Source of the DNA: Panonychus citri
Lineage: Eukaryota; Arthropoda; Arachnida; Trombidiformes; Tetranychidae
DNA length: 64,000 bases
Assembly: GCF_014898815.1 (NCBI RefSeq)
Contig: NW_026515513.1
Span: 310,001-374,000 of the forward strand
Direction of reading: 5' to 3'
Positions 13,248 to 27,015 of the stretch are shown here, one piece after another. Within the stretch, counting starts at the first letter, position 1; each line of letters starts with the position of its first letter. The notes under the pieces were generated by a model, which had not been told where the DNA came from, made no database searches, and saw only the letters and a program-made list of their open reading frames with translations. A program made the position numbers and the translations under genes.

Positions 13248-16200
13248 TCACTCTGAACCCTTTGATCCCATGTTGGGAATATAATCTCGAGCCATGAGAC
13301 AGGCGAAAACGGTCATCACCATCTTGCTTTTCACTTCGGTGATATCTTCGGGTAAAGCGTAAATTCTGGCACCAATTTTACGAGCCATCGAAATGGCGTA
13401 TTTAGCATTGGCAAGTTTTTCCTAAAGGCGAAAAAGATATGAAACAATTAGCAACGATCGTTGAGTAAATTGAGACAACAATTAAATACTAACCTCATCA
13501 TCGGAACATTTTAAAACTTGACTATAGTTAATCGATCCTGGCTTAATGGCATCAATGAGATCAATTACTGGCAAAGCAGTTGATAAATTGGAATCGTTGA
13601 AGCTTTTGATTATCCACTTTTTATCAGCTTCTTTCCACTATTTTGAAGGGAAATCAAATTAATTAATGATTAGTTAAAGTTTTGATTATCTAACTATCTT
13701 ATAGAATTTTTTGCTGACCAACCTTTTTGTTTGCCCAATCAACGATTTCCTTTTCAGAAATGGCCTGTCCTTCACTATTGCCGTCACCACTTCCTGATGC
13801 AAGTTGGGTCAAAATGCTTAAAGTATAAGCTCTCATTAATTGCCAAATTAAGGCCAAGGTCAGGGTTGGATTTCCTTCAACAATGTCTTGTCCAGCAATT
13901 CCAACCAGAGAGAATCTTAATTGTTTACCAAGTTCAACGGCGTAATTACAGTTTTCCAATTTTTCCATTAGACTTTTAAGGTTACTGAATCGACTGTGAA
14001 CTCGCTTCCAGTTAACGACTCCTGGTTTGATTATGTCAAAAATCTGGAAGATTATCAAACCATCGGCTAAATCACTGTAAAGCCAATTAACGAATGGAGA
14101 AACACCCATTGAGTTAATCCAATTTCGATAGGTTTTCTCTTCTCTGTTCTCCTCAATATCAACCAATTCCAAGGGTTCATCGGGTTTATCGAGACACGGG
14201 TGGGTATTGAAAAGATTGGCGACAAAAGCGACATTTAATTTATAAACACCTTCGACAACATCATTGGGGGTCAAGAAACTTCTACAGCCCAATTTATCGG
14301 CTTGTTTAAGCATAATTTCCGCTCGATCAGTTTGATTGGGTTCCATAAGGGCTTCCATGGAGATTGGAATACCTCGAGGGGCAATTTGTTTAATTAGATG
14401 AGTATAAACAACTGAGTCTTTAATGTCACCGGTGAAATTGTTAATTCGTCGGTCAACTCCAGCTCTTTCCATTTGATAATTAACCCAACGAAGTAAAATA
14501 TTTTCAGGGGACAATTTAATCAGGTCGGAAAGCTCTTCATCGGGACGAAGAAGCCGAACCAAACCGGGACATTGTTCAAGTGTAATTTGATTGAATAAAC
14601 CGATACGAATAATTTGCCAAAGTAAACCAAGGGTAAGATGTTGTTTTCCTTGACTCAAATCGTGGGCATCAATGTTAATAATATTACAACCAATTGATTG
14701 CGCTGAATTAAGGGCCAAAGTTAAATTTTCATGTTTAGTGTAGACGGTTAAATTTTTCTTGTTAATTGCTCGCTCATCAATTGTCTCCGGGCAGGAATGA
14801 TTAATAATTTTACACAAAAGGATACCGTCTTTGACTTTATCGTAAAGTTCACGTCCATTGGTGTCAATGGGAAGGATGTGTTTAAGATCGGGATCGTTTT
14901 TTAAATTAGAGTTAATCCAATCGGAGAAAGCGACCTGTTCCTCTTGACGGACGGAATGAGTTGTACCAGCGGAAGATGCGGCTGACATGCCACCGATGGT
15001 TTCCAAGTTTTCCGGCTTGGTAACGGCTTTTTTAAAGGTATTGGCAACATCTTTGGACTTTAAATCGTAACATAATTGTTGAAACTCCTCGAAGGACAAT
15101 TTACCCTCTTTCTGAATTTTGGCCTGTTTTTCAAGCTCACTAATCATCTGACGGATCTCCCATTGAGGTATTTTAAACCCGACGACATCAAGAGCCGATT
15201 TTAATTCTCGCATATCAATGAAACCATTTCCATCCTGATCAATCTGAATTGGAAAAGGAAATAAAAAAAATAAACAACAATAAATATAATTGATTATAAT
15301 TAGATTGTAATCATCATGAGAATTTCTTAATTTAGTCATAAACTGATCTAATATTGATTTACAATTGATTCAATTCAATTAATCACACACACACACACAC
15401 ACACATACAGTTGACAATAGGGAAAAAGTAAATACAATCAACAATAAATTGTTTACATTGATTGTGAAAGTTTTAACTGGATTATCAAATTATTTGATTT
15501 AAAAATAGTTTCACAATTAACTGTAAATAAATGTAATCACCATGTTAGCCTAATAATAATCGTGATGAGACAAGAATTATTAATTTTTTTTTTACTTCTC
15601 TAATTGTCAATTGTGATTTGAACAATAAATTGTTATGGATTAATTGTAATGATATTTTTCCACTCGAACAATTAAACTTGTCTCTACTTTTTCACTCTTC
15701 TACTGATTGTATTTGTTGATTACGATTTCCGTTGTTAATCAAACTAATTAAATTAGAGTAATACTCATGTATTAATAATAAGTGTTTCAATTATCAACTG
15801 AAATGAGTTAATAATAAAATACAATCAACAAATTGCTCACCCCTTTTGTGTCATCAATGTATTAACAACAATCATCATAATCATTTAATTAAATGAAAAT
15901 TATGATTCATTGATTAATCATTCTCATATTTAATTGATAGATTTTCACGTAAACAAAACAAAGTCTTAATTAACTGATAAAATTATCGTAAAAATCAATG
16001 TAAACACAATCAAATTTAATGATTGAGAAAAGCGAGCAATTAATCAACATATGGTTACTATTTACTTTTACTCTTTCCTGTTAATTTAATTGTCTCATTT
16101 GAAATGGAAAATACATCAAACAAAGATAAATATCATTAATGAATCTATGGTAATTACGATTATCATATTATCCATTCAACAATCAGAATTGATTGTTAAT

Positions 16201-17003
16201 CCTGAGTTTTTGGGATGAGAAAATTTCTCATTATCGGTAAACTTTACCTGTAGAAATGAATACAAATCCAATTCATTACGAAGATAATGAAAAGCGACAT
16301 TTGAAAATTTTGGAAATTTAGAATAGGCGTTTTTTAATCAAAATCTTTCTCTAATCAATGGTAAACTCTCTTCTATTAATTAGTTTTAATAGCAGGATGT
16401 TTTGATCCGGTTTAGTGGAATCACTTTTCCCGTTTACAATCAATTTTACCTCTCACTTGGTTTCACTCTGTTTCTAAACCTCAAATCCTGCAATCAATTC
16501 AACAGACAATTTGAAACACTTTCCAGATTAATGATTAAGTGTAACTAAATTACATTTACATGGATATTTCAAGTTTAAGGGCTGATCACTTTTTCTGTTT
16601 TTAAAACAGCAAAAAGAAACTAAATTGTAACGATAACATTTAGATTAATGTTAACTCTGAGAGGTCAGTTAATGTGTATCAATAGACTGACCAAAAGTAG
16701 AAAAGGTCAAAAAGAAAATGGAATCGTTAGATTAAGATTAACCAGAGAACTTTTTCTTAATCATGATAAATACACACACACACATAAGCACTTGAGAGAA
16801 TTAGCAAAAGAAAAGGAATAGATAATAAGATGAGTAATCTGATGATTAGATTGTGATGATTAATTGTGAAAAGGAAAGAGGATTAAATGTAAAAAAAAGA
16901 ATAGAAAATAATATGTAAACAAAGACTTTACCGTATCAAATTTTTCTACCAATTCTTCCCTTTGTTCATCGGTGATTAACAAGCTTTTTCGGAAATTGGC
17001 CAT
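13248..17003 (-). CDS. PLS/fimbrin: Plastin/fimbrin, actin-bundling protein (4 coding exons, 636 aa)
   Basis: Coding exons on the minus strand: 16932-17003, 13723-15243, 13494-13637 and 13248-13421; total 1911 nt. Fimbrins cross-link F-actin into tight parallel bundles through two tandem pairs of calponin-homology (CH) domains under an N-terminal Ca-binding headpiece. EF-hand 1 is split by intron 1 and keeps its loop (DQDGNGFID); the EF-hand 2 loop (KQAKIQKEGKLSFEEF) lacks the usual acidic residues, so Ca binding there is doubtful. CH1-CH4 follow, with landmarks DGILLCKIINHSCPETIDER, LGLLWQIIRIGLF, LTLALIWQLMRAYTL and, at the C-end, AKYAISMARKIGARIYALPE. Length matches the family (about 630 aa). 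The start ATG at 17001-17003 is preceded by a spliced 5' leader. Orthology is clear. Confidence 0.95.
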
Positions 17004-17640
17004 TGTAGTGATTTAATTGTTCTGTAATCGATTAAATTAAAAATAGATTTAAAGAAGAAAATGAGAATTAAGTTAAATCACTTGAGAGGAATTGAAAAGA
17101 TTATTGTAAGAAATGAACACAGAGGGAAAGAGTGAATCAGATTGATTGAGAAAAACAATTATCAAAGTGAAGACACAAAGTGACAAATAACAAGAACAAT
17201 TTAAAATGGAGGATAGGGTAACAAGTGTACGATTTAACAATCAAGGAAATTAAGATAATTAGTATATAAAATAAAAAGAGACTCAATTAACCAGAGAATG
17301 ATAAATGAACAGCAATCAACAAGAAAAGAGTAACAGTTAAATAACAACAAACATCAAAGTGAGAGAGAGAAAAATGTTAGAGGGAATTTTAAATAGAATA
17401 AAATTTGACAAAAGAAAAAGAAAAATGAGAAAAAAAGAAACAGAGAACAATTAAGGATTGATTTTCTCCGGAGAAAACATTCAATCTACAATTAGTTAAT
17501 TAGTTAATCAACTTACCTGAATAATTTACCAGAGATTAACAATAAAAGGTAATAATCAATATTCACACAAACAATGTAACGTAATTAACTTCGGGTTTTC
17601 AGTTATGTGCTGGCAAAGATGAACCGGTGTGACGACCTCT
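17004..17640 (-). other. Plastin 5' leader: UTR exon and intron
   Basis: A consensus acceptor (ATTACAG) lies just upstream of the ATG at 17021/17022 and a GTAAGT donor at 17515-17516, giving a 5'UTR intron of about 490 bp (17022-17516). A non-coding exon begins at 17517 and runs leftward-transcribed from roughly 17640. The transcription start is not resolved. Confidence 0.5.
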
Positions 17641-19435
17641 CCATCTATTTAAATGACTCTCTCTCTCTCTCTCTTCTTTATCATCATCATTTTCATCATT
17701 TTCATCATCATCATCACCATCTCATCATCATGAGCATCATCATCATCTTTTTATCATCATCATCATCAGGTAGCCACTCCTATGAAGGCTGGATATGGAA
17801 ACTTTTTAACTCAACATTTGTTAAGTCAATTTGCCTTTTTTGGAGAGTTAATTGTTGATTACAATTAAACTAATCAATTTCTAATCACTTGATTGTTTAC
17901 AATTTACTCTGTTAATTTATCATGTCTTTTCATGAACATCATGGTGACAATTTAACTTAATTGTTGGCCTTTTATGTTAACTATAATTTGTTGTTGTTGT
18001 TGTTGCTTTTTTATTATTATTTTTTTTTAATTTAGTTACTTGATTGTTTATCTAAATCCGTTTATATTATTTGATTTGGTAATTTAATTAATTGTGTCAA
18101 CAAGATTTCATCCCCATCAAGTTCAACAAGTTTAACACATCAATACCCTATGGACAGTATTTACTGTCCAGTGTAGTGGTCAGAGTCCACCAGGAACTCA
18201 ATTAAATTTAATTTCATTAGACAATTAACTTGATCACTTGAAATGGTTCAATTTGTTAATAATCATTTGTTGTTATTATTATTTGCCGATAGCAATTTGT
18301 AACATTTATTTGATTGTTAATTTAACATCGTAAAGGGCGTTTAATTGTTTGGCTGTTAATCGTTTTTAATTGAAGACACAGAAAATAAAATTAAGAAGCA
18401 ATTAATTGATTAAACAGTTATCAGAATTGTATCAATAATTGATTTGGGATTTTGCTTATTTTTTTTGTTTCATCTTCGTCATTAATATCCAGGCAATTTG
18501 TCAGAATAAAAAAAATTAAAAGTTCTTTTAGTTTGAGTTTGATAGTTGATACTAATTGTTGGTTGATTTGTTGTTGTTGTTGATGATGATGATGATGAGC
18601 ATGGAAACAAAAACAATTGATTAAAATCATGCAACTACAATTATCGGTAATTGAATTGAACAAAATTATCAATTACCAGATGAAAATATACATTTAACTA
18701 TAATGAGTTTGTCTTTTTTGTTTATATCGCAACTACTTCAACTTTTGTAAATTTAAGCCATAGTTTTAACAATCAACTTATTTTCGTTGGCAATTTAAGC
18801 TGTACACAATAATAATAATAATAGTATGATAATAATTAAGAATCAAGTTGATGATTAATGAAGAAACGAGACCCAAAGGCAAGGAACATGAAGAGGTAAA
18901 GTTGAAGATGGGATTAGATAACAGGGAGGGAGATTACATGATGATGAAGACGATAACGATGACAATGGTGATGCACCAAAAAGAGGGACAATTAAGGTCA
19001 ATTATTAATATAATACATGAAATAGTTAATTTTTGTTTGTTAATGGCAGCGAAAGGGAAGCAAGATGAGAAGCGATTGAGGTATCTTTGTCATTCCTTTC
19101 ATCAGGTTTTCTTGTGTCTTTTTTTTCGTAATCGTCAAAGTAATTGATTCAAATTGTTTATCTTCTTCACTTTTATCTATTTTTGATTAACTTTTTTAAA
19201 TTTTGAGAATATATATTTATATCACTCGGGAGTTTTTCCTCTTGTAATATTATCTTCCTTGAACTTGGTCGTATTGTTTATCTCGAGTTGTGTTTTTTAC
19301 GATCTGATTCCAACTAGTTTTCACTTGTTTTCTTTTTTTCGTTTGTTTGATCTTCTTTATCTGTTGCATTCCCTGTGATCTATTCAACACTCAACATGAG
19401 TGTTTTTTTCCTTTTGTTTACAAAAAAAAATGTTA
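17641..19435. other. Intergenic with simple repeats, plastin to Roquin-like gene
   Basis: 1.8 kb of AT-rich DNA with (CT)n at about 17656-17672, (ATC)n runs at 17680-17770, (GTT)n near 17990 and (GAT)n near 18580. Open frames here are low-complexity translations of these repeats and show no domain. No gene supported. Confidence 0.5.
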
Positions 19436-22400
19436 TTAAGCTAATGATATAGCAGGAGCAACATTGTTAACTTGATGGACAACTGATGCATCGGGATATG
19501 GGTTGTCTGGGAGTCTATCGGGTTGATTATGGCCATATGATTGTGAATCGTCAGTTAAAATGGCTGAGGTAGCTGTTAATACCAATTGTTGGAGAGGTTG
19601 GATAAGGGTTAGGGAGGGTAAAGGTCGTCCAAGGATTACGTTGGTGGGTTGTGTTTCTGTGGCACTGTTTCCGATAAAATTATTGTTATTACATATTCTC
19701 TGAGAATTAGATCCTGGACTGGCAACGGTTGGTGTGTTAATCAGATTCATCGCTCGAGAGATTGGACCATATTTAGAGACAAAAGGTCTCTCATCGAACG
19801 GTATGAATTGATCTTCATCGGAAGGCAGTGCGGCAGTTGGTAAGGTGAAAGGTGGACGAGGTGATAAGTTTGGATGCGTTTCAAGGGCGATGGGTGAGAT
19901 TTGAGTTGATATGACCCCAGTTATTTTGGGTGAGCTTAATATGGCCGTGGACACAGGACTAGGATGATGATGGCGATGACCTGTGTTTGGGTCAACCAAG
20001 ATTGTAGGAATAGCTGTAAGGGCGATAGATTTAGATGAAACTGAGTCACTGTCGATAGGAAACTTTGAATGTCCAGCAATAAGATAAGGAGGAGAGACAG
20101 TAATGTGATGATGGTGAGATAAGGTTGAAGTTGTGAGCGGAGGAGGATAACCTGTTGGATGGTAAGAGTTTAAAGCAACAGGAGGAGAAGGAGGTGAGGT
20201 CAATTGGGGATGAGAGACCAACGAATTCATGGTACGATTGGTTATAATGGAAGAACAAGGTCGATGAGTAACAACGTCTTTTGGCCGAGCTGGAATAAGA
20301 TGAAAGGTCGATTTCTCTGTAGGACTTTGAATTGGCGATGAAGATGATTGGCTGATTGTTGATGAGACAAGAGGAAGTGATTTCACTCTACCAACTCGAT
20401 TTTGAACCAAATTACTTGGAAGAGTGGTGATTGAAGGTGACCTGTGATTGGTATTAGATCGGAATAATCCTGAGGCATGGTTGTGCAGAAATTCAATTAA
20501 TCGAGCAGTGACAATTTTTGATGATTCCAGGATTGAAGATAATTCAGCATGACTTGGATGAGTAGGATGCTCTGTAAAGTAAATAATATGATAAGTAAAC
20601 ATTGAGAAACAATTGATCTAAAATAAGAAAATAATAGTGAATAAAAAGACGCACCATTATTAATACCCAAGTCAATGTTTGCTAACTTTTCAAAATGTTC
20701 CTTAAGATTGGTCAGTCCTGCTGGGTCACCAGTTCGTTGAAGAGCAGCGATCAATTCAGTGATTGATTGTTGAAAAGATGATGGCGATTGCAACTAAATG
20801 AGCAAAAAAAGATACAGAAAAAAAAATTAAAACCAAAAAATAAACCAAATGATAAGATTAAATTGAAATTAAACCATCTAAAGTTAACAAAATCTCACTA
20901 AAATTAATCATTTACAATCATCACGCTCAAAGATTAAATCAAAGGGTTAATGAGTTCTGAATCAACTAACAAGGATACAATATATCACAATTAAATGAAT
21001 AATGAATCATTTCAGGATTAAGTAAACAAGCAACTAATTAATGAAATAAACCGATAATAATAATGGACAAAGTGTCAACAACAATTAAATCCTTGTAAAT
21101 TTAAAAAAAATTAGACCATCGTTAAAATTAAATTAAGGGCAAGTTAATTAGTATGATTGAAAAAAATATAAGGTATGAATTTAACTTAACAATTATTGCA
21201 TAATCATTTTCAATGAAAATCAGATAATATAAATCATAAAACTTTCATCCAAAGAAATTAAGGATTATTGCTAATGATTAATAAAAGTTAATTGCAAGAT
21301 AAGATTGTAAAAGAGATGAAAATATTTGATTAAATGCTTACAGAGTCGATGATGGATTGCATGTGTGATTTATGAGCTAGATCACCGTAAAGAAGAGATG
21401 ACCATTGGTCAGGTGATATTCTTAAACCTGCTTCCAGAGCGATTGTGACAATTTGATTATCGTGTTCTCGTCTTAGAGCATCATAACTGCGATACTCTTC
21501 TTTGAGCTGCATTAAACTCGAATCACCGTCTCGTTTGGTTAACTAAAATAATTGATTTAGATTATTAGTGAAATATTTTCAATGGAAAATTTTAATTAAT
21601 AATCTAGAGGAAAAGTCAACTCACTTTAAAACAACTAGCTCGATATAGTAATTGAATAACATGACCGATTGCTGTTTTACTCGCTTGATGGGGAAAATGA
21701 GGTGACAATCTTTGAACGACAAACATAACGAGTACTTTTCGGGAAAGTGCGCTCCCATCTTCGAGGGCTAACAAAACAAGTCTCAGAACTTCCTCTTGCA
21801 TTGCAGGTCCCAGAAATTGGCAGCCACGGGCTCGAACAGCAGCCCAAAGATTGGCACTAGAAAAAGATTGAAAAAACAAAAGTAGAAAGAAAAGATTAAA
21901 GTTAAAACGAATCAAGTAAAGAGAGAGATAATTTTAATCATATATTGATAAAATATCTCGATATTAACTTACCTCAATGTACGAGGATCTTGGTGTTTAA
22001 TGAGAAGCTCAGATAAGGCTCTTTCCCCGATGGAACGAGCATTTCGCATAGCTCTTAATCTACCTTCACCTTCAACAAGTTGACATTGTAAAAGACTAAT
22101 TAACTTCCTTTGCATCGGACGGGACAATGCTATTGGTCAAGTGAGAAAAGAATATACAAAAAGAATGAGTTTTTCCTATTGTTAACCAATAATTTGAGTC
22201 ATGGAGTTTGCGAGGTAAAATATTGAACGAGAGAGAGAAAGAAAAAGTAAGACCATAATATACAGGTTGTATTGGTAATACAAGTATCAAGTTGTAATGG
22301 AAATGACTATCTACTTGTAGATAGAAACAAGCAAAGGAAAACTAGAGTATTGATAAAAAGAAAGCAGTAACGATAGAGAATCCATAATAACTACTGATAA

Positions 22401-23589
22401 GATCTGAATAACGGTTTTCAGTTGCACAATTGGGTCAGAATAGGTGTAAAAATAAATGATTAGTCAAATAAAGTCAACAATTAGAATGGAAAAAATAGCA
22501 AATGAAATGAAATGAAAAGAGTAAAGCACAAGACATAAGGTAAAGATGTTAAATCTCTTGCCATCTCTTCATCTCTTAAATAAAATTAGGTAACTACTTA
22601 CGTGACTGTTGAGGTTTAAGGAATGAAGAAGTCATATGTTTAATTGATTCTACACATTTCAAATAATGAGGAAGATCTTCTGGTGATATACCAACAGATG
22701 ATAAATCAACAGAATCAATAGGCAAAGGGCCATGTTGATTAACCATTGTTTCCTCGTTCAACATGGAACGAGAATATCTACTGTCCACAGGAATCATCAC
22801 AAACTAAACCATTTGACCAACTAGATGACTTTTTTTATAACCAATGAGGAGAAAAGAAGATAAACAAAAAAAAATAAAGAGAAATAAAAACAATGATTAA
22901 ATTAGAAGAAGAAGAAGAGAAACAAAACATAATAATAAATACAAAGAGAAATGAATAAGGAACATCATTTGTTTACATTTTGAGAAAAAAAAATTCTTTT
23001 CATGATATTCTCTAAATTTCCATCAGATGGCAGATCAAGTCTGATGGAGTTTTTTCTGTCACTCATTTTTTGTTGTTCGGTTCCTTGTCTCTAATAAGCT
23101 TATCACAAACTAAATCAAATTTAATTTACGCTAAATTTGTCCTTGAAAAAATGATCTTCAATCCATTTGGTTCCATATGATAAATGGCTGGTATTTTCTT
23201 TTCTCTTAAAAACGAGAAACGGTAACAGAAAAATGGGTAAGAAGGAGATGATGAGATTTCTTATTGAGATTGTGATTAATCACTTTTTTCATCTTCTTTT
23301 TTTTTATTCTCTTCTTGATTTCAACTGAAGAGAAGAAAAAGAGGTTGAATATCTCAACAAGATGCCCTAATAATGTGGTAAAATATTCTCAACATTTTAT
23401 CAAGATATTAAGAAAAGAATATTAGATATGGTCAATTATCTAAGGAGATCCAACGTCAGAGACATTCAAGTGACCATATTCTGTTTTTAATCGGCTCTTT
23501 AAAGAGAGAGAGAGGAAATTTCTACTTACCAAGATTAATTTTCTATTGATTTGATAGAGAAAATGGTTTGGTAAATTAGAAACACTCAT
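19436..23589 (-). CDS. RC3H-like: Roquin-family RNA-binding protein without RING or CCCH finger (708 aa)
   Basis: Exons: 23530-23589 (inferred first exon), 22602-22803, 21973-22129, 21625-21856, 21342-21542, 20655-20793 and 19436-20571; total 2127 nt in frame. Roquins bind stem-loop decay elements in mRNA 3'UTRs and recruit decay and deadenylation factors. The ROQ domain is almost verbatim to vertebrate Roquin (NLWAAVRARGCQFLGPAMQE, LEDGSALSRKVLV, GHVIQLLYRASCF, DQWSSLLYGDLAHKSHMQSI), followed by the helical segment LIAALQRTGDPAGL. After the conserved helix near HAELSSILESSKIV the family's CCCH zinc finger should follow; instead a Ser/Pro/Thr-rich tail runs to the stop. No Cys-rich RING exon was found between 22804 and 27016. 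Exon 1 is the least certain part; the start ATG at 23587-23589 was chosen because its donor joins in phase. Confidence 0.85.
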
Positions 23590-24214
23590 GGTTAAAGATG
23601 TAAACATATTATGGTGATAAATAATTAAGAGAAATTGAAAACAGTGAAGAGAATCAAAAAATCTCAACTCATAACAAAACCATCAACAAGTTAAGAGCCT
23701 GAGGTTTTCTTGTATTAAACAGATTCAGAGATTAACATGGAAAAATTTGTAAAGTTCCAATTGCCAAACAAATTTAAGATTATAACTTAATTTAACTGAA
23801 CTTAGTAAAAAAGAAATAAATAATTAACAATTGAAAGAATTGAGCAACAATTTAATTGGGAAAAAAATCTAATCAAAAAATTCATCAAAAGGATCTAAGA
23901 GACTCTTATGCCGACAGAGAAATAGAAAGAGGAATAAAAAGGAGCCAATTTTGAATCGAATATGAAAAAGAAAATCAAATTAAACCTAATTTAATTTACT
24001 AAATCCAAGGAAATGTAAATAATATCATGAGAAGACCCTAGTATTGTCTTAACAAGTTATAATGGCGATTAATCAAAATCATAGAAATCAATTGAAATTA
24101 AGATAAATTTTTAATTTCGAAAGCCAAAAACTCAATCGTTCTAATCATCGAAGTTGATTATTGGTGTAAACCGAAATCGGGTGTTAATCGATTAATCTTT
24201 GGTGCTAATTGGGA

Positions 24215-24720
24215 TTAGTTAACATCCTCTCCACTCCAATACCAACCATCTGTTTTTTAAGGTCAAAATTGCGACAAAAACCCTTACCACAAGCTTTACA
24301 GGTATAAAGTTTCTTGTCGGTGTGAGTGTGCATATGAAAGGTCAAATTGTATACCTGGTGAAAGGCTTTACTACATTTCTCACATTTCCCCGGAATGAGT
24401 TAATTTGTGATTCTTGTAGTTTCCCTTTTGGTGAAAACCTTTACCACAATACTCACAAATCCAGGGTTTGTATCCGTTGTGGATTCTCATGTGGGTGTTA
24501 AGGGTTGACGATCTGTTGAAAGCCTTAAAACAGGTGACACATTTGTGGGGTTTCTCAGTGGTGTGGATTATTTTGTGACGACATAAAGTTGACGCTTGGC
24601 GAAAACCTTTACCGCAAACTTTGCAAACAAACGGCCGAGCCCCGGTGTGGACTGGCATGTGACGGGTTAAGTTATAATGTGCATTGAATATCTTCCCACT
24701 CTAAACATTTTACCAGCTGA
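24215..24720 (-). pseudogene. FEZF-like: Decayed FEZF/earmuff-type C2H2 zinc-finger copy
   Basis: Minus-strand translation gives the FEZF finger array nearly verbatim: end of finger 1 (NAHYNLTRHMPVHTG), fingers 2-4 in one open frame at 24380-24658 (CKVCGKGFRQASTLCRH, CVTCFKAFNRSSTLNTH, CEYCGKGFHQKGNYKNH), then finger 5 (FHQVYNLTFHMHTH) and finger 6 (GFCRNFDLKK) in another frame. Small deletions, roughly 10-11 nt each, remove the Cys pair of finger 1 and the linker before finger 5 and shift the frame; finger 6 has lost its final His pair. FEZF proteins are forebrain and neural transcription factors. No intron is seen in the array. It could be a retrocopy or a broken duplicate; two short assembly gaps are the alternative. 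Confidence 0.75.
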
Positions 24721-24730
24721 TTTTACACCG

Positions 24731-24765
<35 letters not shown>
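24731..24765. repeat. (TTG)n / (CAA)n microsatellite
   Basis: Eleven to twelve tandem TTG units, directly upstream (minus strand) of the zinc-finger pseudogene; there it would read as an Asn run continuous with the degraded frame. Confidence 0.8.
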
Positions 24766-24769
24766 AGTG

Positions 24770-27015
24770 TTGTTATGGGTGTTGAATGAGAATGATGGCC
24801 AAAGAGTAGTAATTATTGAGCCGATTAATGAAAGTCTTAGAAATTGTTTGAAAGATTAAAATTTTCAACTCGAAAGTTAAAAGTTTGATCGTTCAAATCA
24901 TAGAAGTTGATAATATAAACCGATTTTACATGTAATGATTAAGAAACCATTTTGATTTAAAAACAATATGATTCGATGTTACCTTAATTGTAACATTTTG
25001 ATCATCTTTCTAATTACTGACTAGATTACATTCATCCATTGAAATGAATTAATGACAAAGATTAACAAGGGAACAATTAACAATCGTTAATTGTTATAAG
25101 CGAAGAGAATCATCAATAGTGAAAGATGATCAGTTTGACATAATAACAATCAAGAGAAACAAAATGTGGTAAACAATTAATATAGAAGACAATTTATAAT
25201 CTAACTAATCAACGTGTAAACAACTAAATCACTTGAAATCAAAGTGAAAATGATTAATCACAATTGATAAAAGTAAAACTCTTGAGGTGAGAAACAAATA
25301 AAAGTAATCAGAGTTTTCTTATTTTTTTGTTTCAATCACAAATTATTATCATCAGAATTAATTGTTAGATTAACATTTAATCAACTTACACTGATTATTG
25401 TCCTGAAAGTGACAATCAAATGAGAATTATGATGAAAATTGATGATGAGTTAAGATGAACAAGGTTCTAGCAAAAGGTTAATATCAATAAAAAAGATTCC
25501 AAATGATTAAGTTTCCAAGTTCAATGTCATGATAACAATTAAGCTTTTCTATTGCGAAAATCTCACATTTATATTGAAATCATTTCCATGAACTATTTCC
25601 GGTTCTAAAGAAAAGAAGATGAGAGATTAATTGTCATAAGAAAATCAATTGTAACGATTATAAACTTTTACCGAAATGTTAATAACATTGAGAGGAGAGG
25701 AAACAAAAATCAATAAATTGTTTCAATCGAAATCATTATTATTTATTTTTGGAATGATGATTAAAAGGAGGATAATGGTGGTGTTGGTGGTGGGAGTGGG
25801 TTGGGGTGGCGGAAGAGGATAAACGAAATACATAATAATTAATATTATCGTTATTACATTGTTATTATTATTTACAAATTGTTGTGATTGGAGATGAGAA
25901 TGAAACTTAAGATGAAGAGAAACAAAAAGTAGAATGAAAATTAAAAAGAAAGCAAATTAATCAATTAATTGCTTGTGATAATCAATTAATCAGTGTGTAT
26001 GTGTATATGTAAGACTATGAGAATGATAATCATAGAAAGAAAGAAAAAAAAATTAGTTAATTATAGTAATTAAGAGATGATCTTCCTCCGATTGATGTTT
26101 CCATGTTGTTGTTTACTGTTGATTTTGTGAATGGTATTTGCTGTGTATTATTTTTACATATGTATTTATATTCATAATAATTAATAATAGTAATAATAAT
26201 AAGATAATGATAATAGTAATAATTAATTATAATAATAAGAGTCTATTATTATAATAATAATCTCTCCAGGTAGTTAGGCTTTTTCTTGTTGATTAGTGAT
26301 CCTGAAAAGATGTTGGCAGATGAAGATGATTTATCATCAAAGGACAGAGAGAAAAAAAAAATTTGCTTGACCAATTGAGTTGAATTGCGGTTAATTGTTG
26401 TTATCACCAATTTTCTAAGGTCACAATTAAAGTCTTAGGTCAATTGTCGTCTTCGATTTTCATTTATAAAATCAAAGATTTTCGGGAGAAATGGTTTGAG
26501 GTAAACAGAAAACTACCCGGAAGAATCAACAGAAGATGATGAAGTTTATGATGATGGAGATTATGAAAAAGCTGATGAACATGATGGAGATGATGAAGGT
26601 GATGATGATGATGCTGATGGTGGTGGTGATGAAGATGAAGATGCGAAAAAATTAAACAAAAAACGAGAAGAAAGAGTTACAGGACGTTCCATTGGCGATT
26701 GAAAATTATTCGTGTTACTTTATCAATTTGTATTCCATTCAAATTGTTTGATTACTTTTTCTTTTAATTGTTATAACAATGGGCCGATTGATTTTTAATC
26801 ATCAGAGAGGATCAACATCAGGAATTAAGGAAGTTTCGCCGAGAGTGTTAATTGTTTTGTTTTTTTTCTCCGTTTAATTAAAACTAAATTAGCAAATTCC
26901 TTGTGTTTGTGTATGTGTATGTGTGTATGTATGTGTATGTTAATTGTTGTCTTTTGTTTCCTTGTTAAATAATATTAATAGTAATCATTTTATCCTTTGC
27001 TTTCAATTAACTTTC
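24770..27015. other. Intergenic, upstream of the pseudogene and downstream of UBL3
   Basis: AT-rich DNA with (GGTG)-rich, (AATAAT) and GT-rich tracts. A GAT-rich tract at about 26515-26705 opens as an Asp/Glu-rich peptide on the plus strand ending in TGA, but has no ATG or partner exon. No gene supported. Confidence 0.4.

Noticed and set aside
17607..17858. His-rich ORF upstream of plastin
   Set aside because: Translation of (ATC)n repeats overlapping the plastin 5' region.
24731..24859. Leu-rich plus-strand ORF
   Set aside because: Comes from the (TTG)n microsatellite beside the zinc-finger pseudogene.
26515..26705. Asp/Glu-rich plus-strand open frame
   Set aside because: Driven by a (GAT)n repeat, no ATG, no convincing partner exon; the antisense is equally low-complexity.
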